Positions 34,545 through 46,100 of a stretch of 64,000 nucleotides of DNA are shown in pieces. The stretch spans positions 49,149,001 through 49,213,000 of the forward strand of contig NC_080588.1 in NCBI RefSeq assembly GCF_029962835.1. Direction: 5' to 3'. The translations under genes and the position numbers were made by a program. The stretch comes from Magnolia sinica. Its lineage: Eukaryota; Streptophyta; Magnoliopsida; Magnoliales; Magnoliaceae. Within the stretch, counting starts at the first letter, position 1. Every line of letters starts with the position of its first letter. The notes beneath the pieces were generated by a model. That model was not told where the DNA came from. It saw only the letters and a list, made by a program, of their open reading frames with translations, and made no database searches.

Positions 34545-34944
34545 TAGAGCTGGTCATAAGCCGAGTCAACTTGAGAAACTCGCTTGACTTGATTCGAAAA
34601 AAATCAACTTGACTCGTCTCAACTCAGTGGGACGAGTCATATTTAGGAGCTCGAGTCAGAAAACGAGTTAAGGTCAAATACTATGTCACTTGACTTGACT
34701 CACCTCGAAAATTAACTCGACTCAGGCTTGACTCGACTCAACTTCAACTCGACTTGTTGTTATAAATAGTTGCAAAAATAAATAAATAAATAAATAAAAT
34801 AATAATAATAATAATCATTCTAACATACTCAAACAACTTCCCCCCTTTTCCCCCTTTCTTGATTCTTCCCAAAACTTTAACCTCGCCTGATCCTTATTCC
34901 TCATCCATTCCCTTCCACTTTCTTCTTAAAACAAAAACCTTAAC

Positions 34945-34947
<3 letters not shown>

Positions 34948-34993
<46 letters not shown>
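34948..34993. repeat. (CT)n microsatellite
   Basis: About 22 CT units, in a position reminiscent of the pyrimidine-rich 5' UTR of many plant genes. Confidence 0.97.
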
Positions 34994-34995
<2 letters not shown>

Positions 34996-35156
34996 CCATC
35001 CCAACCGACAACCGGTAGCTGTGAGCAATATAGAAGCCAAGAACTCTATCGAGCGTGGGGTCTCCTCTCCCAATCCCTCTCCTTCTTTTTCTTCTTCCTC
35101 TTCTTATTCTTCTTCATTTCTTTCCTTTTTTTCTTCATCTTTGCAGCCAACGAGCG

Positions 35157-35225
35157 ATGGAGCAAGCTCGCAAGACTGTTGAGGATAGCTATGCCAAAAA
35201 AAAGCAAAAACCCTCTGACACTAAG
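35157..35225 (+). pseudogene. possible captured first exon inside the hAT-like element
   Basis: ATG opens a 23-codon segment (MEQARKTVEDSYAKKKQKPS and three more) that ends exactly at AAG|GTACTC, a good donor context. A pyrimidine tract and TTTGCAG lie just before it (35140-35146), so an internal exon is also possible. The segment is hydrophilic and rich in Lys. I do not recognise the protein. No following exon is seen within the element, so a captured fragment of a host gene is the simplest reading; a degraded transposase start is the alternative. Confidence 0.35.
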
Positions 35226-35909
35226 GTACTCTTTCTCTATCAATTACTCTCTCTCTCTCTCTCTGCATGTATGTATGCGTTTCGTCTTGAAACTATCTAT
35301 CGTCTAGTATTTTTTTCTATTTAGTCTGATTCTTCATAGCTTCAAACCCTAACTCATGCTTTTTGCAATGCTAAAGAGGGAGTTTGTATGTTAGAAGTAG
35401 GGCCCATGGATGATGTGGCGGTGATCTGAACCATCAATTTCATGGCTTAGATGTAGATGGCCAAATGTCAATGCAGAACCGGTGAATGTGAGTGGTTGGT
35501 TTATTTTCATTCTTTAACCTGCTATTAATATGCCACCATTTAGCGGTTATGATTCTTCCAATCTTATGGATATTTGGGGCAAGGTCTCTCAATGGTGTTG
35601 TTTAGAATAACTCTTTTATAAAAAATAATAATAATGATAATAATAAAAAGATGGCGTTGTCCGTAGTACCAATGATTGGGAACACTAAGTTGTGGGCCCC
35701 ACTCCCACAACTTATAAATTGAGGTGGGAGCGGGCTCACCTTGACTCAAGGTAAACTTACCTCGACTCAATTCACTAGCTTGCCTTAAAAGATTTGGCAA
35801 ACAAGGTATGCTCCAATGGTGAGCTCACCCTCGAGCTCGAGGAGAGCACAAACGAGTCAAAGGCAGGCTTGGCCCACCTCGACTCAACTCGGCTCGATGT
35901 ACAACCTTA

Positions 35910-36589
35910 CCCGCATGTGATCAATGTAGGGGAGGCTAAAACACAAAAGAAAATGGCCAAACCAAAATAAAAGACAAGATGCACAAGAATTTACATGGTT
36001 CGGCAATATGCCTACATTATGAGGCAACAAAACGGAGTTTTCTACACATTTGGGCATTGTTTACCTTTTTCTTGAACGAAAATACCCATAATAACTCTTT
36101 TAAAATTTTATATGCACCTATACTTTTTTTATCATTACTCTCTAACAAACTCTTAGGTAGAAATTTTCACCTCAGAAAATTGAGTTCTTCTTCTTTTTAC
36201 CTATTATGTTGAACTGAACTTGTTTGGGAAGAAAGTAAGAGAAAATTAGATGAAAAATTACAAATATTTTGATTTCAAAAGCAGGTTCTTCTGCTCTCTC
36301 TCTTTTTTTTTTTTAAGATTTTGCTTAAATATGTATTTTGCTAAGAAATAGATAAAGGAAAGAAAAGAGAGAGAAAACTCCACTTTTAAAAGATGGCTTT
36401 TTCTTATTTCTACAAAGATTACACTCAGATTGGTTTACTTAGGAAGAAACTGACATAAAGAGATAAGAGATAGATAGATAGATATATATATATATATATA
36501 TCTACTTTTAGAAGATAAATTATTCTTTCTTCAAAAGATTAGGCTTACATTGATCTTTTGCCAAGAACTATATTTTTGGCCAACTTTTG
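35910..36589. other. non-coding, retroelement leader-like text
   Basis: TTTACATGGTTCGGCAATATG near 35990 is common in plant copia leaders or LTRs. T-rich DNA and a (TA)n run at 36482-36500 follow. No coding sequence. Confidence 0.4.
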
Positions 36590-37440
36590 AAAGATTAAAA
36601 GGTATCCAAATGAAATGATTCTAAAGAAATTTGAAAGTTTGTCAAATTATCTTTTCAACGAATCCAAAATCGACCTGATCCTACCTATAATGAGAGAGTT
36701 ACGAACATTTTAGTAGGAGCACATAATGCATTGTTCAAACTACGATCATTGTTTTCAACCCACTTTTGAAAGTTCAAATGATCTCCAAATGAAATTATTT
36801 CAAAGCCATTTGAAAGAATGTTGAATTATCTTTTCAAAAAGCACAAGATCACCTTAATCTGACCTGCAACGAGTGAGTTATGACCGTTTTTGTGGGACCG
36901 CGTAATGCATTATCCAAACCACAATTGTTGTTTTGTCCAAATTGCAATAGAGACTTTGGGCCTACTTTTGAAATGTTAAATAATCACCAAATGAGCTTAT
37001 TCCACAACCATTTGAAAGTTCATCAAATTGTTTTTCCAACGAATATAAGATCATCATAATTCGACCTGTAATAAGGGAATTATAACCATTTTTATGGAAC
37101 CACATAATGCATTATCCAAACTGCAATCACTATTTTGTCCAAATTAAAATATAGACTTTCGGCCCACTTTTAATAGTCACCTCGATCCAACGTGTAACGA
37201 GGGAGTTATAGCCTTTTCGTGAGACCTTGTGATGCATTATTCAAACTGCAACTATTGTTTTGTCTAAATTACAATTTGGATTTTAAGCCCACTTTTGAAA
37301 TGTCAAATGGTGTCCAAATGAGATGATTCCAAAGTCATTTCAAAGTTCATTGAATTATCTTTCCAACGAGCACAAGATAACCATAATCCAAACAGTATTG
37401 GAGTTATAATCATTCTTGTGGGACCACACCATGCTGAAAA
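36590..37440. repeat. about 190-bp tandem repeats
   Basis: A unit with CCAACGAGCACAAGATCACC, GAGTTATAACC, GTGGGACCACATAATGCATT and CCCACTTTTGAAA phrases recurs with landmarks near 36658, 36841, 37041, 37175 (a shortened unit) and 37367. Spacing is 183-200 bp apart from one deletion. It is unrelated in sequence to the array at 33415. Confidence 0.8.
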
Positions 37441-39485
37441 AATAAGGACTGCGATTTTCCACCACCACGATTTGGTTTGGAGGACATGTTTTAATGATGC
37501 TTTTCACTTTTAACCGTGAGAGCCCAACAATCTAATATTTAGATCATGATATATCTAAAATAGAACCTATAATTTGGACAGTTTAGTTTAAATTATTTAT
37601 AAGTTTATGTACGCAGTTTCTAAGTAATTTCTAACTGCCTTTGGATCATCCATCACATTGCCAGAGTATCAAAGTATTTATACGGCTAGTTAGATGGGCA
37701 GAACTTGATGGCAATAATGTATATTGTCATACGTCGGAGATGATACAGTAGAGCCCGAAGAACAGAATATAGTAGAGCCATCTCTCCACGGGACACGTGG
37801 CAAGGAAATGGTTCAGTCCGGGGCTGTCCATATAGTACTTTTTAATATGGATGGATCATTTTTCAAGAATCACACGAATTAGGTAATCCTACCTATCACA
37901 TTTCTCTGATCTTCCTTGATGAATGTTTGGCCGTGAACTATTTTAATATCATACCATCAATTTGAGGGCCACCTTATAGATGGACACAATGATGGGTATT
38001 ACTTTATTTGAAAGCACTATCCATCCAACTCCGGTTCTACTGGGTCTACCATGTCATGTCCAGTTGAAGAAGGAGACAGTGGACGAGCAATTCATCGACA
38101 GGATTGTAGCCTCTGAACATGGAATTGTATTATAATGATAAAAGCCATCTATATAAACCTCACTATGGGTGGGGAATGCCTGAAAAGAAACTCTCATATT
38201 GAAATATTTTAACCCTTTTGATAATTTATCCCCACCCATTAATTCCCCGTTGGATCGTTGGCCATTGATGGGATCTTTTAGTAATGAAAATTTTCCAACG
38301 TACTATGTTATGGCCCATGGTATAAACAATTTTGGATCATTTAAACATGACCCATGTCCAAGAGCTACGTAGTCCAGATGTTAAATAAAAATAAAAATAC
38401 ATGGAGTTGTATTGTAGCAAACCTCAAGTTGCTAACTTGACCCGTGCTTTTTAAGCGTGCACGTGTAAGTATGAATTATCCAATTCAAATCCTTGACGGC
38501 TCTTGATCCGAAATGGACAAAAATCCAAAATGTGAACATGATATCTTCAAATCCAATCCAAGTAATATTAGGTTGCAAATAGATATATACGTGTGGTAGT
38601 GAGAACATTTTCTTTTGTACACCCTGTATTTGGATGGCTGCATTCCAGCTTCCCCCTTGGATAAAATTATATTCACTTTATTGGACCACCATGTCCAAAT
38701 GGACTCCCTTTTCAGAAGTGAATGCAGCATCCAAACGAAATACTTGTTCCTTAGGCAAGGATATCCTTATCTTAAGTGAGTTGTCAGTGCACCCAAATAA
38801 GCCCTAATAAATTGTAGACCGTTAAACGGTAATTTTCTCTCCTAACTTCCACTATGAAGCTCTAGGCTTCAAGTTGCAATTACATTTTAAAAAAAAAAAA
38901 ACCTTTGTTCTTGAAACATGATATAAAAAGCGGTTGCATAACAGCATTTGCTTTCTTTTTTCAAATAACCGAAAGGCTGGCTGTTGTGGCCATCATTACC
39001 ATTATTAAATACCTTCCTTATAAGAAAGGTTACTGCCATTTGAAGGCTATTCCCTCACATGAACACTAGGAAACTTCAACATTTTTTGGGTCATTTCCCT
39101 CCCAATTGATCCAACTATTGCAATTCAATTTGTCATGCACCCAAACACCAGCTAAGAAAAAAAAAAAACAGGGAATCATTTTTCGAGGTCACACATTTCA
39201 CATCTCTGATTCCTCAAAGACTAAATCGGCAGCACCATGCAATTTTCATCTTCCTCTTTCCTTACCATCCTTTGTTCCTCTCATTTCATGTTAGGGAGAG
39301 GTGAATTGGGCTAGATTATGCAAGAAATATTAAAACAACAATGGTTATGTTCTATATTAAGGGTTTGGGGGGATTTTTGTTACGTGTAACTCTTACAAGG
39401 AAATGTCATTAAAATTTCCCTCATAATTAAATGGTGGCAAACCAGGGAAGTGACTCTGGTTAAAGGAACCACCTGTTGTAACCCA
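37441..39485. other. intergenic, mostly featureless
   Basis: Around 38626-38745 the phrases TTTGGATGGCTGCATTC and GAATGCAGCATCCAAAC are inverted copies about 75 bp apart, suggesting a small MITE. Words like TGCACCCAAA near 38788 and 39127 resemble other MITE ends. No gene is recognised. Confidence 0.45.
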
Positions 39486-39637
39486 TGATGTGGCTTGATG
39501 AAAAGGCAAGCGCATGTGTTGCATGTAAGGCCTGCAGTGAAAAGGGCAAACACATCAATTCACTAGGGAAAATCTTTACCTTTCGCTGCAAGCTCCACAT
39601 CTAACATGCGCTTGGCATTTTTTCATCAGGCTACATT
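39486..39637. repeat. long imperfect hairpin (foldback)
   Basis: The left arm at about 39486-39545 (ATGTGGCTTGATGAAAAGGC, AAGCGCATGTGTTGCATG) and the right arm at about 39577-39637 are imperfect complements over roughly 60 bases with a loop of about 30. It lies 550-700 bp beyond the MIC10 stop codon, on the 3' side. Confidence 0.8.
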
Positions 39638-40186
39638 GGGAGTAACAAGGATTCCTATAACCTCTAGTTACAGACAATTCACGTCGGCAAACCAGTTCCT
39701 TGTGAATCCAACCCAGCCTAAGGAAAATAATAAAATAATCATTTTTTGAATGTGTTCGTGTGTGCATGTATGCATGCATGCATGCGTAAGGGAGGGAAGG
39801 AAGGAGGGAGAGAGCAGGAGCAAGAGAGGGCTGGGCCCAAGCAACCAACCCAGGCCCAGGCCAATCTTCTAAAACCAGGGTCAGCCTTTCAGGTGGCCAG
39901 GCAGGTTATGCCCATTGCCACCCTAAGAAACTTCGTCCCCCTGGATAGGCTTTAAAAAAGAAAAAGAAAAAAGAAGCTTACACAACATTTATTATCCACC
40001 CGTAAAATCATATGAAAATCCACAAAAAAAACCTAAGAGACATATTCATTGCATCCCAATGATAGTGGTGTTACAGGGGCTGAAAGTCGACAGGAGAAAA
40101 AAGAAGCAACAAAATATGCTCAACTTGAAATTTTCAGGAAGAATTTGAGACCCCTAATGGCTTCGGGGTCCTGTCAGCCTTTGGCG
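39638..40186 (-). other. 3' flank and probable 3' UTR of MIC10
   Basis: Non-coding on the minus strand after the stop codon. AATAAATGTTGTG (complement of 39980-39992) could serve as a polyadenylation signal about 200 bp after the stop. A GCAT-type repeat lies near 39765-39787. Confidence 0.45.
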
Positions 40187-43100
40187 TCACTCCTTTCCAT
40201 CCTAAAGAAGAGAAGAAAGCCATTATAAGGATAACTTAATCAAACACATGAAAATAGATTCCACATAGCTTGCACACTTTGAATTTTCAAAGCCAAAAAG
40301 GTAACCGCAAATAAATTCATTTACAGCAAAGGCAAGATGGGCTGTGGGATGTATGGCTTCTTGAAAAGTTACGTGAAGAGCAACAATGGACTGATGTACA
40401 TTCCACAATAGATTGTAACTCATTTGATACAAGTGGCATACATGTACTACTTTTCCCAAATAATCATGATAATTCAAAGCCAGCCTTGAATAGCTGGGAC
40501 AAGGCTAAGATAATGGTGATGATGACATTCACACTGGTGCAGCTCATATATAAAAGCAAAGGAATAACCATAAGATCATCTTTCAAAAGAAAAGTCTCCA
40601 CAAGACTTACATGATAAGAAGCTGAAGTAGGGGTGTGAGGAAGTTCTGAAGGAGACCCATCAAATTTGAGAGAACATTCAGTATATGCAGTTCCAATGCC
40701 AACACCAGCACCAAAAGCTACAGAAGCCCATCGTGTTGCAGGACTCCCTGGGATGAGAATGACAAGAAATTAATATATCTTCTCTTCTTCTTCTTTTTTT
40801 CTTTTTTCTTTTTTTCTCTGAACAGTAGAAGAAATAAAAATCAATAACATGATAAGTAAATATATTTTATTGACTGTTGCAGGTCAACCTTAGAAGCATT
40901 GTGCATATTTTTTATTTGCCATCCTTGCAAACTGCAAACTCACTATTATTGAAGACCCATTTGCTTGTACAATTTGTACAAAACATTGCAAATTGGATGT
41001 GCCTATATTAATTCAGTTGGAAGGTCTAGAGGCACATTCAATTTTATAGGTGTGCATTGATTAGGTTGGAAGGTCTGGGGGTATGCTGATGACTTGGAAC
41101 TTGGCAGTGCTTGAAAAATGAGACGTGCTCAAAGGCTCAATGTCACTATCTATCCTATTCATATCTCAATCGAACAGGTCATCGTGAATTGTGATGAATG
41201 AAAACGGTATGCAGCCCAAACACGCCTAGCTGGCAGAGTAGTTGTTTGGGAGGATCTAGACACCATTCCATGTCAGTGGGACACCCCATGGTGCATAGTT
41301 AGTGACTTCAACGTCACCGGATTTATTCATGAAAAGACTAGTACGACAAGGATAGCTGCAAGTATGAGGGATTTTGCCAAGTTCATTGATAGGTGGGATT
41401 TGGTCAATCTTCATCTGCAGGGTGCTCATTTCACTTTGTCCAACCATCAAGACCTCTCTGATGAGCCAGATAGATCGGTTCCTAATCAAACCCGGATGGG
41501 AGGATGTTTTCCAGGAGGTTAGTCAGTCAGCCCTTCCAAAGACTGTGCCAGACCACAAGTTGATCTGCCTGTCAATGATTGAGTCCTGGAGACAAGCCTT
41601 TTCTTCTGGAGAATATGTGGCTAAGGCATTCAGGGTTTAGGGCTCCAGCAGGGAAGTGGCAGGTGTCGTGTACAGTAGATGGCGGGGCAGGGAAAAGATT
41701 CATGGAGAAATTGAAGATGACAAAGACCAAATTACGCAGTTGGAACAGGGACATGTTTGGGAACATTGCGCGCATGAAGGAGTCTCTGTTGTCTAAAAAG
41801 CGGAAGTGGATGGAGGAATAAGGTGATTTGGGCTCTGCGAAAGGTTCAGAAAGGAGATTGAACTCCAGGCAGCGCTTGATGAGATCCTGACAAGGGAAGA
41901 AATCAGCTGTTATCAGAAGTCTAGAGAGAACTGGATTAAGGAGGGGGGTGAGACTATTAGATGGCACTTGATTGTAATCAATTTATATAATAGTCTATTA
42001 CATTGCACCAGTGGGAGTTTTATGCTCTTATTTCTGGTCCCCAGCCAGGACAAAGGAGGGTTTGTCAGGTTGGCAGCCTGTATCAAACTGATGACATAAC
42101 TTCCAACATGAATCTGAACAATATGAAAAGGATTCATCTAAGCCGATCCCAGTTAGTTGGGAAAAGGCTGAGATGATGATGATAAGAAATGAGGCGTTTT
42201 CACAGAATCACAGTCATGAGAAGGAGAGACCATCTCATATCTTATTCGATCAGAAGATGCAGTGGTAGTAGACAGGAAAGATGTCTCTGATCATATCATC
42301 TACAGTATTAAGAGTACGGTAGCTGAAGAGTTCCTGCCATGATCAAAGCTGGATGGGCTGGACTTGACATCAATTGTTCCAGATGTTGCAGAGATGCTGG
42401 AAAGTTCTTTCCCTATGCAGGAGATAAAGCAGGCACTTTTTGGTTGCAGATATGACAGAGTGTCGGGCTAGGTGGGTTTCCTTTGGCATTTTGTCAAGAA
42501 TGTAGGAAGATTATCAAAGAAGATTTGCTGGAGGTATTTAATGAGTTCCATGTGGCAGCAAGACTTTGCAGGGACATCAATGCATCCTTCATTATGTTGG
42601 TTCCGAAACACAAATCAGCAAAGGCAGTTGAGGAGTATCATCCGAAGTTAGGTGGGCAGCCTATACAAAGTTCCTAACGAAGTGCTTGGGATGAGACTCA
42701 GCAAATAAAGATGTCGTCTCCTCATCTCAGGCAGCATTCATTCTGGGCAGAAGCATAATGGATAGGTTGTTTGTAGTCAATAAGTTGTTGGAAGGGTGTT
42801 ACAGGAGAGGTTGAAGAGAGTATTTGCTAAAGGTAGACATAGAGAAGACCTAAACTGTAGAAACAAGGCCTTTCTAGATTATATGATGTTCCGCATGGGT
42901 TTTGGTATCAAACGGAGAAGTTGGATCTGGGCTCATGTATCCTCGGCTTGCTTTTCTTTGCCGATAAATAGGACACCTTTTGATTTCATCAAACGATGTA
43001 GGGGTCTCAGGAAGGGAGGCCCACTCTCCCCTCTTCCATTCGCAATTGTTGCCAAAGCTTTTAGAAGGATGACGGATCAGACATTGTAGGGGAAGCTAAT

Positions 43101-46100
43101 TTTGGGAATGAGAATCGAAATTTGTGTGTGTCAATTTTTCACCAGATTAATGCACAACTGTGATACCACTTCAAAACAATTAAGCACGTTCCTCAAATTC
43201 CGAATATCCTGAATAGAGGCACCACTAAAGAACGTATCGTATGCATATTGCTTCATGTGCATCAATATGGGGGATGGAGCAAATGGGTCAGCAAAGGTGA
43301 TCAGATGCAGGGTGGATGGCCTCCCTCTCTCACTATTGGGAACGTCGGTGGAGGTGGAAAAGCCAAAGATCAAAGCATGGGGCACTGATAGAGAGATGCA
43401 TAAAGATTTTGGACGTGGAAAGCAAAATTCCTAGCAATGGGAGGGAGCATAACTTTGATAAAGGCTAGCTAACCTCCCAATTTTCCTACAATCGCTGTTT
43501 AAATGCTTGGCTAAGGTGGCTAATCAGATCAAGAGGATGCAGAGGAAACTCATGAGGAATAGTAGAGAGGATGGCAAAAAATTTCATCTGGTTGTGTGGA
43601 AGAATGTGTGTAAGCCTGTGAAGGAAGGAGACCCTGGCATAAGATCCATTTGATAGGTCAATGAGATGCTTTTAGCCAAACGGTAGTGGAGGCAAGGGGA
43701 AGGGGAGGCCTTGAGAGTGAAGCACATCTTGGTAGCAAAATACGGGATGGTGGAAAATGGATGTGATGCTAAAGTTGCTGCAAATAGAACAGGTTCAGCT
43801 ATTTGGAGAGGGATCTCGGCTACATTTGATAGGTATTTGAATCATAGCAGGTACAGAGCAGGAAGGGGCAGTCGGGTGAGGTTTTGGGAGGGATACAGGA
43901 TGCAGGGAGAACCATTCAGCGTTGTTTTGAAGTTTCTATACAATGTTGTCATGAAAAAAGGCGTGCATGTGCATAGCATGGTGCATCATGATAGTGTTGA
44001 GATCGTGTGGGGTCCTGAGTTCAGGCGGAATCTTAGAGAAGAAGAGCAAGTGGAGTTTATAAGCATGATGGCATCTTTGGAAGGCATGTATATATAAGAT
44101 CTAATAGGCAGGTCTCCCGCTCGTTAGGTGAGCTGGTAGAGACAATGTAGTGTGTGTGAGTGATCCAGGGTTCAAACCCTGGTGGTGTTGCCTTTCAAAA
44201 TAAAATAAAGATATTCTAGGCAGAACAGAAGGGTGTGGGAATGGATAGGGAGGGAATGTTCTCCACGGGCTTATTTTTCATAGCCTCCATGGGCGGCAAA
44301 GTAGATGCCTTGCAGTTGGGGGTGGCAATAGGCAGTGCAAGGGTAGGTATTGCCCCCATAGCCATGCCCATGTTGGGCCTAAAATGTGTGTGAGAGAGAA
44401 AGAGTCACCATTAACTTAAACATTGCCTTTTAATTATAATCTTAAATATAAATTATGATTTTTCTTCAAAAACATAAAGAAATAGCAACAAGCTATTTTA
44501 GATTAAAAACTAAAAACCAACATCTGTTAATGATGTTTTCAATCCATCACACGATTAATGAAGTGTAAATGTGGTGTGCACTCACTCAATTTGATCCATG
44601 AATTGTACAAGTGGCCAACATCATGTTTGGATCCGTTAAACTTTAAGGTGCTCACTTTCATGGTTTAATGATGTTTTCGATGATTCGATCCATCACATTA
44701 TTGATTAGCGTACACGTGGCATGCACTGACTCAAATTAAACCGTGAATTGTACATGTGGCTCACATATGGCCGGATTTGTTGAACTTCGGAGCGCCCACT
44801 TCCATGGTAGGTGGACCCTTTTGGATGGGTTGTATGATAAGCACAATGCACACAACAAGGTAGGCCCACTTTTCATGGTGGGTTGACTAGGACAGGTTCG
44901 ATGGTATGCACAATTATTACATACAACAAGATGAGAATATACCTCTTTTTCTCTACATAGATTTGTAAATTAAAATGTGCTAATTATTATTGATTACTAA
45001 TTAATGATTATAGATTAATTTTAGTATTAAGGACACAGACACAGACACACACACTCAGTCCATTTATTAACTGGGCTTAAATTAGTACCCATACCCATAA
45101 CTGCACCCATTTACCTAAACCTATACCCACACCCCACCCCGGTCAGACTAGGCTCGGTACCAATCGGACCTACCTGACCCATTGCCACTCCTACAAGCAG
45201 TGGACTAAGGAGTTTTGGGTTGGTGATGCCCCTATGAAGGTCAAAGCATTCTGTTGGTTTGCTCGCTTGGATAAGATACTTTATGGTAGATAATTTGGAA
45301 AAGAGAGGATTGTCACCACCTAGCAAGTGCTCGATGTGACTTGCTACAGAGGATGAATCCTATCTCTTCCTACACTACAACACTGCTAGGAATATCAAAA
45401 GTTTGGGGTGGTTTGGTTATTGTCAGGGTCAGCTGCAGAGTTAATTCAAGGGTTGCGCATTGGTGGTAGACAGTCATGTAGGGTGCTTTTGGCGTTGATG
45501 GCAAAAGTTGTGGTATGGTGCATTTGGATTGAAAGGAAATTAAGAATTTTGAAGGACGAAATCCTCAGTGAGTGCATTTCTGGCAAAAGTTTTCGCCTTT
45601 GTGTGCGAATAGAGAAGAAGTGATAACTCTCCCTGTGGTATTCCAACACAGTGCTTTGCCTCGAACTAGAATGAAGTCTTAAATGGTGGATGGTGCTCGA
45701 TGAAAAGTGTCTACTAGGTGGCTACTGCCTTAGCCCAGTAGTGTGAAGTTGAAAGTCAATGGGTGTTCAATTGGCAACCAGGGCTCGCTGGGATGATGGA
45801 GCAATAAGGAACGCTGATGCATTCTATTGGTGGAATTTTCTTGTCTGATGGGGACTAGAACATCAAATCATGTGAAGGCCACTACCGAGTTGCAGCTTGC
45901 AAGGAATCAAGATCATGGTCAATCACACTTTTAGATATGTGGTAATTGAAGGGGACCACAAGATCATGCAAAGACAGCTTGCTTCAGGAAAATATCCATG
46001 GTCTGGCAACTTTGGTGATCAATCTTTGCATGGATCTGTCCTTTGTGATATCTCAAGTTGATCATTCCACAAATGCCTTGGCTGATCATCTGCCGAAAGA

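Larger units (their letters stand above)
34545..35909. mobile_element. hAT-like element carrying an exon-like segment
   Basis: This 1,365-bp element has ends TAGAGCTGGTCATAAGCCGA and, in complement, TAAGGTTGTACATCGAGCCG. Subterminal regions on both sides are rich in GACTCGACTC-type words, which hAT transposases are known to favour. The 8-bp flanks are CCCACATG (34537-34544) and CCCGCATG (35910-35917), seven of eight identical, the hAT length. No transposase domain is visible. The middle holds a CT microsatellite and a possible exon, which do not look like transposon sequence. Confidence 0.75.
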
